NCBI GenBank assembly: GCA_016937175.1
Contig: JAFGWL010000001.1
Coordinates: 1 to 64,000 of the forward strand
Source of the DNA: Candidatus Mcinerneyibacteriota bacterium
GTDB lineage: Bacteria; Macinerneyibacteriota; Macinerneyibacteria; Macinerneyibacteriales; DSCS01
Length of the DNA: 64,000 nucleotides
Direction: 5' to 3'
Made by a program: the position numbers and the translations under genes. The notes beneath the pieces are model-generated. The model was not told the DNA's origin and did no database searches. It saw only the letters and a list, made by a program, of their open reading frames with translations. Below, piece by piece: positions 19,768-29,586 of the stretch. Within the stretch, counting starts at the first letter, position 1. Each line of letters starts with the position of its first letter.

Positions 19768-20544
19768 ATGTCAATTGTTTTCTTTGATTCCGGGATGGGG
19801 GGGATTACCGTCCTCCGGGAGGCTCTGACGCTTCTCCCTGGACAAGAATTTCTTTATTACGCAGATACAGGCCATGTCCCTTACGGCAAGAGGACAGCCG
19901 AAGAGGTCCGTTCTTTGGTGATCAGCGCTGTGGAGACCATTGTTAAGCGGGAGCGGCCCCGAGCGCTTGTGGTAGCCTGTAATACTGCAACGAGTGTGGC
20001 TATTGAAAGCCTCAGGAAAGTCAGCCCTTTTCCCGTTATCGGAATGGAACCGGCGGTAAAACCAGCGCTGGAGCACGAAAAAGTCAGCGGAAGGCGCGTC
20101 CTTGTCCTGGCTACTCCCCTGACACTTTCCCAGGAGAAATATTCAGATCTTGTCTCACGCCTGGACAGCGAAGGGCAGGTGGATTCACTTCCGCTTCCCG
20201 GCCTGGTGGACCTGGTGGAACAAGAAGATTTCCGGGGAGAAAAGGCCAGAGCCTATCTGCAAGAGGCTTTTTCTTCTTTGAAGAGAGAAGACTACGGCAC
20301 TATCGTCCTCGGCTGTACCCATTTCCCCTTTTTTAAAAATGAGATCGCTTCTTTTTTTTCTCCCTATGCTGACGTCATCGACGGAAACAAAGGGACCGTC
20401 CTTCATCTGATCCGGTGTCTGGGATCTTCCCCCCGGGCGGAAAGAGAAGCTCACGGCCCGGTTGTCTTCATGTCAAGCGGAGATGTTGAAAAAGACAAGG
20501 GCAAGTTCTTTCGTTTAATGGAGCGCTATCAGGGGAGTCGGTGA
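19768..20544 (+). CDS. murI: Glutamate racemase
   Basis: FFDSGMGGITVLREA, VVACNTATSVA, VLGCTHFPFF motifs. Confidence 0.95.
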   Translation: MSIVFFDSGMGGITVLREALTLLPGQEFLYYADTGHVPYGKRTAEEVRSLVISAVETIVKRERPRALVVACNTATSVAIESLRKVSPFPVIGMEPAVKPALEHEKVSGRRVLVLATPLTLSQEKYSDLVSRLDSEGQVDSLPLPGLVDLVEQEDFRGEKARAYLQEAFSSLKREDYGTIVLGCTHFPFFKNEIASFFSPYADVIDGNKGTVLHLIRCLGSSPRAEREAHGPVVFMSSGDVEKDKGKFFRLMERYQGSR

Positions 20545-20547
20545 AAG

Positions 20548-22905
20548 GTGTTTGCCGAGATCGTCTTTCCCGATATTGAGGGCCGTTCATTTACCTACTC
20601 TCTGACACCCGAACAGATTCCTGCGGCTCTTCGCGGAGCCCGTGTCCTGGTTCCTTTCCGAAGAGGGATCAAAAGAGGGTATCTTTTGAGCCTGAAAGAG
20701 GACCCGCCTCAAGGGGTTACTGTGCTGAAGGGAATCCTGGAGATCATAACCCCGGTCATCCCGGACAGCCTGTTTCGACTGGCACTCTGGATGGCGGACT
20801 ATTATCTGGTCTCATACGGCAGGATGCTCCATACCGTCTATCCGGCGCCGGCCAGAGTAGCACATCATGAAGTCGTTCTCCCCGGCCCTCTCTTTTCAAA
20901 GGCCGTTCCCCGGCTCAAAGAACTCGTGTCCGAAAAAGGCATCAGGCTTGAGAAATTAAAAAAAGAAGGTCTCTGGGATGAGAGTGACATAGAGACTTTA
21001 CTGGAGAAGGGGATCATCCGCAGTCAAGTCACCATCCGGGACGGGAAGAGAAAAGAAAGTATCATCGTCTATACAGGCCCTGAAACGTGCCCGGAGATCC
21101 CTGCCAGGGCAGCCCGGCAGCGGGAGATCCTGGACAGAGTCCTTGCTGTGGGCGGATCTCTGCCCTTGAAAGAGTTCGGCCGTTCATCGGCCATACGCGC
21201 GTTGGAAAAAAAGGGACTTATCACTATCCGGGAGGACACTCTCAACGAAGCAGAGCAAAAACATCTTCCCTTTTCTCCCAACTTGAAGACTCTGACCGGC
21301 GAACAGGAAAAGGCTTATCGGGATATCTTTGAGACTTTAGAGAGAGGGTTTTCCGTTCACCTTATCCACGGGATCACGGGAAGCGGCAAGACAGAGGTCT
21401 ATCTTCACCTTATGAAATCGGTTTTGGAAAAGGGAAAAGATGTCCTTTACCTTGTCCCGGAAGTGGCCCTGACTTCTCATCTGACCCACCGCCTTGAAGC
21501 TGCCCTGGGAGAAAGGGTCAATGTCCTGCACAGTTATATGGGGAAAAGAGACCGGTACGAGGCCTGGAACCGCGCGTTCCAATCAGCCGGAGAGGTCTTC
21601 ATAGGACCCCGGTCCGCCCTCTTTACGCCCTCTCCGAACCTGGGCCTGATCATCGTGGACGAAGAGCATGAAAGCTCTTTCAAACAGGACGAAAACCCGC
21701 GCTACAATGGGCGGGATGCCGCCGTATACAGGGGAAAAGAGGAAGGTATCCCTGTCCTTCTCGGGAGTGCCACTCCCTCTGTGGAAAGCTACACCAATGC
21801 CACCTTTCTCAATAAATACAAACTCCATACCTTGAAAGAACGTTATGATACAGCCGTCCTTCCCCGGGTCACCATAGTGGATATGCGTTCGGAGACATTC
21901 GACAGCGGTAAGACGTACCCTTTTTCAAGAGCCATGCTTGATCATCTTCGTAAAAGGAAGGAGAGGGGGGAACAATCGATCCTTTTTATGAACAGAAAAG
22001 GGTATCATACCGCCCTCATCTGCAGCCGATGCGGAACCCCTCTGGAATGCCCCCACTGCTCTCACCTCCTGACCTATTATAAAGGGCGTCATATTCTTCA
22101 ATGTCACATCTGCTCTTCGCACTTCTCGCGAGATGAGGTCCGATGCCCCCGATGCGGAAACGACACCTTCACGGAAAGTGGAATGGGGACGGAAAAGGTG
22201 GATGAAAGGGTCAAACTGCTTCTGCCGGAGTTTACCGTCATGAGAATCGACGGGAGTACTGTGGGGCGTCATGACACTGCGAAAATATTATTCAACGATT
22301 TTGAAAAAGGAAAGGCCGATATTCTCATAGGGACCCAGATGGTAGCCAAGGGAATTGATTTTGAAAATGTGACATTTGTCGGAATCCTTTCTGCCGACGC
22401 TATGATGAATCTTCCTGATTTCAGGGCTAATGAAAGAACATTTCAGCTGATCAGCCAGGTCTGTGGCCGGTCAGGACGGGGGAAAAAACGGGGAGAAGCC
22501 TTGATCCAGACATGGATGCCGGGCCATTATGTTATACAAAGTGCCCTGAACCATGACTATGAGATGTTTTTCAATTCAGAAATCACTTATCGAAAAGAGT
22601 TGGACTACCCACCATTTACACGACTCTGCCGGGTTATTTTCGAGAATAAAGACAAGGAGGAGCTGGAAAAGGAATGTCTGGAGTTGGAAAAGGCGCTGAA
22701 CCGGCTGACAGGATCCTCGGTTACGGCCTTTTTTCAAACCTTTGAAAAGACTCCACGGCGCGCTGATTTCTACAGAGCCTTTCTCCTGTTGAAATCCCGG
22801 GAGACCGGGGATCTCAGAAGGACAGTACTCCTGATAAAAAAAAGAAGCCGGAAGATGAGATCCCGTTTTCTGGCTGATATGGATCCTGTCTATTTAGGGC
22901 TTTAG
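20548..22905 (+). CDS. priA: Primosomal protein N' (PriA helicase)
   Basis: GTG start; HGITGSGKTEVYLHLM, VDEEHESSFKQDENPRYNGRD, zinc cysteines CSRCG/CPHC/CHIC/CPRCG. Confidence 0.96.
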   Translation: MFAEIVFPDIEGRSFTYSLTPEQIPAALRGARVLVPFRRGIKRGYLLSLKEDPPQGVTVLKGILEIITPVIPDSLFRLALWMADYYLVSYGRMLHTVYPAPARVAHHEVVLPGPLFSKAVPRLKELVSEKGIRLEKLKKEGLWDESDIETLLEKGIIRSQVTIRDGKRKESIIVYTGPETCPEIPARAARQREILDRVLAVGGSLPLKEFGRSSAIRALEKKGLITIREDTLNEAEQKHLPFSPNLKTLTGEQEKAYRDIFETLERGFSVHLIHGITGSGKTEVYLHLMKSVLEKGKDVLYLVPEVALTSHLTHRLEAALGERVNVLHSYMGKRDRYEAWNRAFQSAGEVFIGPRSALFTPSPNLGLIIVDEEHESSFKQDENPRYNGRDAAVYRGKEEGIPVLLGSATPSVESYTNATFLNKYKLHTLKERYDTAVLPRVTIVDMRSETFDSGKTYPFSRAMLDHLRKRKERGEQSILFMNRKGYHTALICSRCGTPLECPHCSHLLTYYKGRHILQCHICSSHFSRDEVRCPRCGNDTFTESGMGTEKVDERVKLLLPEFTVMRIDGSTVGRHDTAKILFNDFEKGKADILIGTQMVAKGIDFENVTFVGILSADAMMNLPDFRANERTFQLISQVCGRSGRGKKRGEALIQTWMPGHYVIQSALNHDYEMFFNSEITYRKELDYPPFTRLCRVIFENKDKEELEKECLELEKALNRLTGSSVTAFFQTFEKTPRRADFYRAFLLLKSRETGDLRRTVLLIKKRSRKMRSRFLADMDPVYLGL

Positions 22906-25900
22906 CTTGCAGCGGAAGATCTGATAGAATTTGTCCACAAGATTATAGTGGCCTTCGTTGTATTCTGTCTCTGTCGTCGGAGACGAAAAGATGATGAACC
23001 CTTTTCCGAAATCTTCTCTGAAGTTAAAGATGAGGTCGTAATGAATGGGGCCGGTCTTTTCTTTCAGGTAGCGCCAATTCGCCAGAATATGATACCCCGG
23101 GTCGAGAGAAGAGATCTCCTCAGGGTCGAAGAGACAGTTTTCCTGGATGTTTTCCGTACTTTCTCCGGAAATCGCGGTAAAGCGGTAGGCATAATGAGTA
23201 TGGGGAACAGCGATGATGAGCCTTTTGATCATCTCTTCAAAAATCAGGGCAGGATTCTCGGACGTGATATCAAAAAACTCAAGAAGATTCCGGACCATAT
23301 TTTCAGAACGGGAAAAATCGTCTGTTATGATGCCGTAGAGAGAGTCTTTTTTGTGGGATTGGGAACGCAACGCTTTGTTCCAGAAAAGAGAGCGGTTTCT
23401 ACCCCGGTTTTTGGCTTCAAGAAGAGCAGAGTCGGCCTGATTGATCAGAATGTTGATCCATTCCGAGTCATCCGGGTATATGGCACACCCTATGCTGACA
23501 GTAATGGGCATATTCTGCAAGATCTTAATCTTTTCAATGGATTGGCGTAATTCTTCAGTCTTTTTTTCCGCGTCCTGCCTGGTCATATTGAACAGTACGG
23601 CGATGAACTCTTCTCCGCCGTAGCGTCCGATGAGGTCGTTGCGCCGGATCCCCTTTTTCAGCTGAGAAGCGATTTTCCAAAGGACTTCATCGCCCTTCTG
23701 GTGTCCGTAACGGTCATTGACCTTCTTAAAGTGGTCTATATCGATCATGAGAAAGGCGCACTTGTTTTCCGGCCCTTTTTGGTGTCGCAGACGGGTTTTC
23801 AACTCCTTTAAAAAAGCATGACGGGTGAGAAGGTATGTGGTCTTATCCAGAATAATGTCTTCATGAAGCTGGTTATAGAGGATGATCATCTGTATCAGTT
23901 CGGTATAGGCTTTAATGGCATCGACAGAAGAGGGGGTGATATTGGAAAGGGGAAGTTTCGTGTCGGCGTAGATATAACCCAGATAGATATCGGAAAAAGA
24001 GATACTCTTCATCCTTTTTTCGCGGCGGTAAGAAAGGCTCTTTTTGGTGGGATTGATGAGAGGGATGACAAGAGACGTCAGGGGGGATCCGAATGAGTAC
24101 TCCTTCTTGATGACATAATCCCCATTGATGTAAGAGTTCTGGACCAGGGTCTCGTCGCAAGTCTCCCGGGTGCTGTAGAGTCGGGAGTTGACAGATTTTA
24201 CCTCTCCGAAAGAGCCATGGCTGTCATTAAGGGAGATCATGATCCTTTCCACCAGGAGATATTTCCTTAAAAAGAGCAGGATAAGTCGGACAGAATCTTT
24301 AAAGTCGGAAGACCAGAGAGAACGGTTCAGCGCCTGAGCTTTCCGGATATTGTCCTTTGTAAAATCCCGGTAAAGGAATGACTGTACTTTTTTAACCACA
24401 ACATCGGTATTCTGTGAAAGGATGTTTTGTGACGAAGGAAGAGAGGAGAAGACGGCAGCGACTTCCCCGGTCGCAGACCGGATATTTTCCAGGGACATCC
24501 ACCCCCGGCGAAGGTCCGGAGAAAGGTTGTCATGGACCATCTTCAGAGAAAAGTAGAGAAGAAGGGCGACATTATAAAATTTTACTTTGTTGGTGCCCGA
24601 AAGAGAAAGTAGCTCCCGTGCGATCAGGTCGATATTTTTGAAATCCTTTTTGCGTATAGCAGCCAGCATGCCTTTTTCAAGAAGAGATGCAGCTTTTTTC
24701 TCTTCTTCCTCGACAAGACCCTGGTAAAAAAGCCAATTAAACTCTTTCTCCTGATTTTTGGCATCGGGATAGAGTCTGTTTAGTTTCTCCCACAAGGCTT
24801 TTTTGTCTCCCTGTCGTCCGAGGCGGTGATAGGCATAGAGGAGATTCAACATCACTTCAAGCGTCTCCTGAATAGGAGCCTGAGCTGAGACATTGTCTTT
24901 TTCAGCCTCTTGTCGGGAGAGGTAGGACTCCAGGGCGTCTACTTCACGCAGGGTCTTTCCTGTACAAAAGTAATAGTAGGCCTTATCTGTGAGATAGAGG
25001 CTTTCCCATCGGAGTTTATTAATAAGTTCGGAACGGCGGGAATATTTTCTAAACAACCTCAGAAAGAAAAAAGCCTTCCTCCTTTGTCCTGTACGCATAT
25101 AGAGACGGGCTCCGCTGGAGAGAAAGATAAGATATCCCGGGATACTCTTCTTGTGATTGGGGGCGATAACGGAGCGGGCATAGTCTCTGAAGGCTTCGAG
25201 GGCTTCCTCGAAACGGCCGCAGTCCTGATAGGATTCTACAATGTTGAAAAAAGCCGAATCGGCGAGGGCTGCCGCCTGATGTTTCTTTGCAATGGCGATG
25301 GTCTCTTTCAGGTCTTCAATGGCCCTTTCATTGTCAAAATAGATATAATACTTTGCTACGACGCGGGAATTTAAAATGGAGATCATCTCTTCATAACTCT
25401 GCGTCGTCTCTGCCAGAGCATAGGCTTTGTTTAAATACTCCAGAGCCATGGAATAATTACCGTCGGACAGGTATGACTGAGCCATCTGTAAAAGAGCATG
25501 CAGTTTAGCCTTATTCACTTGATAGGGTTCCCCTTTGAGGCGTTTCAAGACCTCCTTTCCCCGTTGTCTGAGAAGGGCATGCTTTTTTGTAATGATAAGG
25601 AGGTTGAAATAATTCATGATGAAATTGGAGAGCTCTTTTTTGATCCCAAACCGGAGAAGATAGCCATAGACAGCTTCATAAAGGCCAAGAGCATGCCTGT
25701 CTTTGTATCGCCCGGAATAGATCATTCCTTTGACGTTCAGAAAATAGTAACGGAAATCGGTATTCTTCTCAATTTTGGAAAGAAGAGCTCCTTTCCGGCA
25801 CAGGCGCAGAGAAGATTCATACTCATTTAGAAAGAAAAGGAGTTTGCTGTAATTGAGGTAATAACTCAACAGATGGTCATGACGAAGTTTATCTGCATCA

Positions 25901-28008
25901 ATGGATTTAAAGATCTCTAAAGCCAACTCATCTTTGTTGGCATAATAGTAGAAGAGGCCCAGGGCTTCACGGCCACGGTAGAAGAGTTCACAGTGCGGAA
26001 GGAGAGGAAGCGTCTCTTCCAGGAGAGATACCGCCTGACGGACTTCAGGCCGGTGGGTTTCGCGTGCATAACGTTTGAGGAAACGGATATTAAAACGGCA
26101 AAAGAGGCGGGGCATCTTTTCTTTGATGTCTTTCATCTTCACCAGTAGAAAAGAGAATGATTCGAGGGAGGCGAAAGAATCGGGGTTATCCAAAAGAAAT
26201 GCGATGGTTCTCCGGGCGTAGATTTCCGGAGGCGGGTACTCTTCCAGAAGAAAAGTGACAAAAAGCTGACCCTTGATGCTTAAGACGGGAGTCTTCCCTC
26301 CTGTGACGATCAGAAGATTTTCTTTGACCAGGTTGTGGAACCTCTTCTCAAGATCGGGGATGTCGCTGAAAAGAAGGCGGGCGTCTTCCCAGGGAATATA
26401 TTTTTCATAGAAGGCCAAGGTCGAAAGGATGATCCTCTCCTCACAGGAAAGACGGTCTACCCGTTGATGCCACAAATTGTCATAGGAAAAGGAGAAGGGG
26501 TATTCAATGATCCTGTCAGGGTCGAATTGATAGCGGCCCCGGGAATAGGTGACAAGTCCTTCTTCCAGGGCTGCCCGGGAGAGGGTGGCCAGAAGAGCGC
26601 ATTTGCCTTTGGTCTTCTGGTACAGGACTTCAAAGAAGGGGACGTAATATCCGTCGAGAGTCCTGGGAAGGAGGAAAATCTGACGTACAGCATCCCGGAA
26701 GACTTCTTCGGGAAGGGTTTCAAAGGTAAAGGAAGCGATGGCGTTGGAATCCTGAAGGACTCTTTTCCGGAACTCCAGGGGAAAAGTGAGGTCGAAGAAG
26801 ATCCAGGTGATGTTGTTCCCTTTAAGCCCGTTCATGAGGTAAAGGAGGAAAGAGGCGATTTCTTCCCGTTTGGATGTTATGTAGGTGACAGAGATGGTCA
26901 ATCTGTATTTATCCGAAAGGGACTGGAGGATCGTGAGTAGACGGTTATAGACGATGAATTTACTGTCCCCCATAAGGACGGAATCATCCCAGGCCAGGAT
27001 CTTTTTGATCTCAGGAGCCTCAGGGTCAAGGTATTTGTTTTCCACATCGATATGCTGGAAATCTTTGATCAGGGTGTTCAAAGTGTCCATGATCGTGTTG
27101 GCCTTGAAACGGATCAAAAAAGGAGTCTCCAGCTGCAGGATCTCAAGGGCTTCATAAAAGACGGGGATGACTTCGCTGTAAATATCTCCCGCCAGGAAAA
27201 GGACCTTATTCCTCTCCTGGGGGATTTTTAGAAACTCACCGACAGGAGCGAAATGTTTCTTTAATCCAAGGGTACTGACTGTATAATAATGATCCACATT
27301 GGGATGAGCGGGCAGTAGGGGAGAACCGGGGCTGTGGGCATTAAAGATATCGAACAGCTGTTCTAATTCATGGCCCTGTTCAAAATCGGTTGTCTCCCGT
27401 GCTTCTTTAAGAAAGGATGAGAAGGCGGGAAATTTGTCATCAGAGAATTGACTTAATAGATGGATAAGGTCGGCAAAGTCACCTGCACGTTTCATCCGGA
27501 TGAGAGATTCACTCCCTTCCAGGACTTCCGAGATTCCGAAGTCGAGAAATTTGACAGTATGCTCTTCCTGTGTGATGTAGATATTCCTGCTGCTGATGTC
27601 ATTATGGAGAAATCCGTTGAAGTGGATGTAATTTAGAGTCGAGAAAAGTTCTCCGACTATGCGAAAGAGTTCCTTTTCATCAAGGACGAAGCGGAGTCCC
27701 TCAAGAAATTCCCATCCATCGATAAGATCCATAGAAAAGAGGTAGTATTGGGAGGGGACCAGATGCCCGTCGACGGACCAGATGGCACTGAAATCGTGGA
27801 CTCCCACGATGTTGGGATGGCGGAGAGACCGCAGGATCTGAAACTCCTGCTTGAAGTATTCCAGGCTCGGGGTCTCCGGCATATCAAAGTTTATGATCTT
27901 GACGATGACATCGGCGGAGAGAGAAAGGTCCCGGGCTTTGTAAACAATACCCATGGAGCCTTCTCCTATCTTGGAGATGATGGAATACCGATTATTGATG
28001 AGTTTCAT
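22894..28008 (-). CDS. 1704-aa multidomain signalling protein: kinase-like, degenerate ATPase-like, helical (TPR-type) repeats, GAF-like, GGDEF diguanylate cyclase
   Basis: IGEGSMGIVYKA glycine loop, HNDISSRN catalytic loop and DFG at the N-terminus; GRYGGEEF with upstream RRND I-site; intervening alpha-helical repeats. Confidence 0.85.
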   Translation of the reverse strand: MKLINNRYSIISKIGEGSMGIVYKARDLSLSADVIVKIINFDMPETPSLEYFKQEFQILRSLRHPNIVGVHDFSAIWSVDGHLVPSQYYLFSMDLIDGWEFLEGLRFVLDEKELFRIVGELFSTLNYIHFNGFLHNDISSRNIYITQEEHTVKFLDFGISEVLEGSESLIRMKRAGDFADLIHLLSQFSDDKFPAFSSFLKEARETTDFEQGHELEQLFDIFNAHSPGSPLLPAHPNVDHYYTVSTLGLKKHFAPVGEFLKIPQERNKVLFLAGDIYSEVIPVFYEALEILQLETPFLIRFKANTIMDTLNTLIKDFQHIDVENKYLDPEAPEIKKILAWDDSVLMGDSKFIVYNRLLTILQSLSDKYRLTISVTYITSKREEIASFLLYLMNGLKGNNITWIFFDLTFPLEFRKRVLQDSNAIASFTFETLPEEVFRDAVRQIFLLPRTLDGYYVPFFEVLYQKTKGKCALLATLSRAALEEGLVTYSRGRYQFDPDRIIEYPFSFSYDNLWHQRVDRLSCEERIILSTLAFYEKYIPWEDARLLFSDIPDLEKRFHNLVKENLLIVTGGKTPVLSIKGQLFVTFLLEEYPPPEIYARRTIAFLLDNPDSFASLESFSFLLVKMKDIKEKMPRLFCRFNIRFLKRYARETHRPEVRQAVSLLEETLPLLPHCELFYRGREALGLFYYYANKDELALEIFKSIDADKLRHDHLLSYYLNYSKLLFFLNEYESSLRLCRKGALLSKIEKNTDFRYYFLNVKGMIYSGRYKDRHALGLYEAVYGYLLRFGIKKELSNFIMNYFNLLIITKKHALLRQRGKEVLKRLKGEPYQVNKAKLHALLQMAQSYLSDGNYSMALEYLNKAYALAETTQSYEEMISILNSRVVAKYYIYFDNERAIEDLKETIAIAKKHQAAALADSAFFNIVESYQDCGRFEEALEAFRDYARSVIAPNHKKSIPGYLIFLSSGARLYMRTGQRRKAFFFLRLFRKYSRRSELINKLRWESLYLTDKAYYYFCTGKTLREVDALESYLSRQEAEKDNVSAQAPIQETLEVMLNLLYAYHRLGRQGDKKALWEKLNRLYPDAKNQEKEFNWLFYQGLVEEEEKKAASLLEKGMLAAIRKKDFKNIDLIARELLSLSGTNKVKFYNVALLLYFSLKMVHDNLSPDLRRGWMSLENIRSATGEVAAVFSSLPSSQNILSQNTDVVVKKVQSFLYRDFTKDNIRKAQALNRSLWSSDFKDSVRLILLFLRKYLLVERIMISLNDSHGSFGEVKSVNSRLYSTRETCDETLVQNSYINGDYVIKKEYSFGSPLTSLVIPLINPTKKSLSYRREKRMKSISFSDIYLGYIYADTKLPLSNITPSSVDAIKAYTELIQMIILYNQLHEDIILDKTTYLLTRHAFLKELKTRLRHQKGPENKCAFLMIDIDHFKKVNDRYGHQKGDEVLWKIASQLKKGIRRNDLIGRYGGEEFIAVLFNMTRQDAEKKTEELRQSIEKIKILQNMPITVSIGCAIYPDDSEWINILINQADSALLEAKNRGRNRSLFWNKALRSQSHKKDSLYGIITDDFSRSENMVRNLLEFFDITSENPALIFEEMIKRLIIAVPHTHYAYRFTAISGESTENIQENCLFDPEEISSLDPGYHILANWRYLKEKTGPIHYDLIFNFREDFGKGFIIFSSPTTETEYNEGHYNLVDKFYQIFRCKLKP

Positions 28009-28063
28009 ATACTATAGTATAGACCTTCCCCCAGGTCCGTTCAAGGGGGCACTGCTTTTTATC

Positions 28064-28717
28064 TTACTCCCGTAAAGATTCCGGCAGAAGGAGGTCATAA
28101 GCCTTGTAGTTTTTCCTTAAAAGATTGTGGCCCATTTTATAGATCCCATATGTGATAAACGGTGCCGCGTAGACATCGATGGCATAGTGGATCTTCATCA
28201 GGAGAACCCCTGAAGCTTCGACGAGGGTGGACATGAGAAAAAAGTAACGCAGATATTTAGTCTTGTCCCTTGTGATCAGATAACAGAGAAAAGGAAAGGC
28301 TGTGTGACCGGAGAAGAAAAGATCGTTATAGATGGGGTCCCACGTTTCATGGATGGCATTGGCCGGGTAAGTCAGAGACGTTGTGGGGAGGATGATGAAT
28401 TTGGAAAAATACATGAGCGTGAAGAGCTTGATATAAAACGGCATCCGCTGGGGTTCCCTGGCGAGGACCCAGGCAGTAAAGACTGCAAATAAAAGGTAGA
28501 TGTAGTTGGAGGCGATAAAATCAAGATTGACGGAAGGAAGAGCATTAAGCAGCTCATCGTTTACCGGGTTGTAGGGGAGTTGTGCCAGGTACCCGGCCAG
28601 AAGTACGTTAAAATAGTAGAGATAGAACCAGAGAAGGACTCCCAGAGAGAGGAGCAGGTCTCCGGCAAAACGGGGGTTACGCAGAAGGGAAAAGATCTTT
28701 TTTGTCCAGTATTTCAT
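28064..28717 (-). CDS. PAP2/sphingomyelin-synthase-like membrane phosphatase or phosphotransferase
   Basis: Multi-pass protein with FFSGHTAFPF and HYAIDVYAA motifs. Confidence 0.65.
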   Translation of the reverse strand: MKYWTKKIFSLLRNPRFAGDLLLSLGVLLWFYLYYFNVLLAGYLAQLPYNPVNDELLNALPSVNLDFIASNYIYLLFAVFTAWVLAREPQRMPFYIKLFTLMYFSKFIILPTTSLTYPANAIHETWDPIYNDLFFSGHTAFPFLCYLITRDKTKYLRYFFLMSTLVEASGVLLMKIHYAIDVYAAPFITYGIYKMGHNLLRKNYKAYDLLLPESLRE

Positions 28718-29586
28718 TCATTTACCTCGATATTGAGCAGGTCCAGGATGCGGGTCAGGTCTTCCTCGGAGTAATATTTGATAGAAAGGGAGCCTCCTGA
28801 GGGGGTATGGGTGATGGAGACCCGTGTTCCGAAATATTCCTGAAGACGGTGTTCCAGGAACTCGATTCCGGGATCCTTCTGGGCAGGGGAGGAAGACTTG
28901 GGGCGGCGGGAGACCTCTTTCTTGGAAGCGGCCATTTTTTCAAGCTCCCGGACACTGAGCCCCTCTTCGGTAACAGCCTTAAGAAGCTTAAGCCGGATGG
29001 AGGAATTTTCAAAAGAGAGGAGGGCCCGGCCGTGGCCGGCGGAGATCTTGTCGTCTTCAATGGCTTTGATGATCTCTGGCTCCAGCTTCAGCAAGCGTAG
29101 GGTGTTGGTGACATAAACCCTGCTCTTAGAGACTACACGGGCCACATCCTGCTGGGTCAATCCGTTTTCCTCTATGAGCCGCTGGTAACCCAGGGCTTCT
29201 TCGATGGGGTTAAGGTCTTCCCGCTGGAGATTTTCGATGAGAGCCATGACAAGCATCTGGCTTTCGTTTGTGATATCCCTGATGATGACGGGGATCTTTT
29301 TATAGCCCAGGCGGAGCATGGCCCGGAAACGTCTTTCTCCGGAAATGATCTCATAGGAGTCTTTCCCGGACCGGCGCACCGTCACAGGCTGGAGCAAGCC
29401 GTTTTCTTTAATGGAATCGGCCAGGGATTGGATCTCCTCCTCGTGGAAGAGGTTTCGGGGCTGGAACCGGTTGGGTTTGACAGCTTCAGCCGGAACTTCC
29501 ACGTAAAGGCTCTCCCCCCCCTCTGAAAAGGGCTCGGAATCGGGGATGAGAGCGCCGAGGCCCTTACCTAACGCTTTCTTTTTCAT
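28714..29586 (-). CDS. parB: Chromosome partitioning protein ParB
   Basis: KKKALGKGLGALIP, ISGERRFRAM, ENLQREDLNPIEEA, HTH LTQQDVARVVSKSRVYVTNTLRLL; start trimmed to 29586. Confidence 0.96.
   Translation of the reverse strand: MKKKALGKGLGALIPDSEPFSEGGESLYVEVPAEAVKPNRFQPRNLFHEEEIQSLADSIKENGLLQPVTVRRSGKDSYEIISGERRFRAMLRLGYKKIPVIIRDITNESQMLVMALIENLQREDLNPIEEALGYQRLIEENGLTQQDVARVVSKSRVYVTNTLRLLKLEPEIIKAIEDDKISAGHGRALLSFENSSIRLKLLKAVTEEGLSVRELEKMAASKKEVSRRPKSSSPAQKDPGIEFLEHRLQEYFGTRVSITHTPSGGSLSIKYYSEEDLTRILDLLNIEVNE

Noticed and set aside
22894-22905. priA and the signalling gene overlapping at 3' ends as possible antisense regulation
   Set aside because: A 12-bp convergent overlap is common in compact genomes and shows no further structure.
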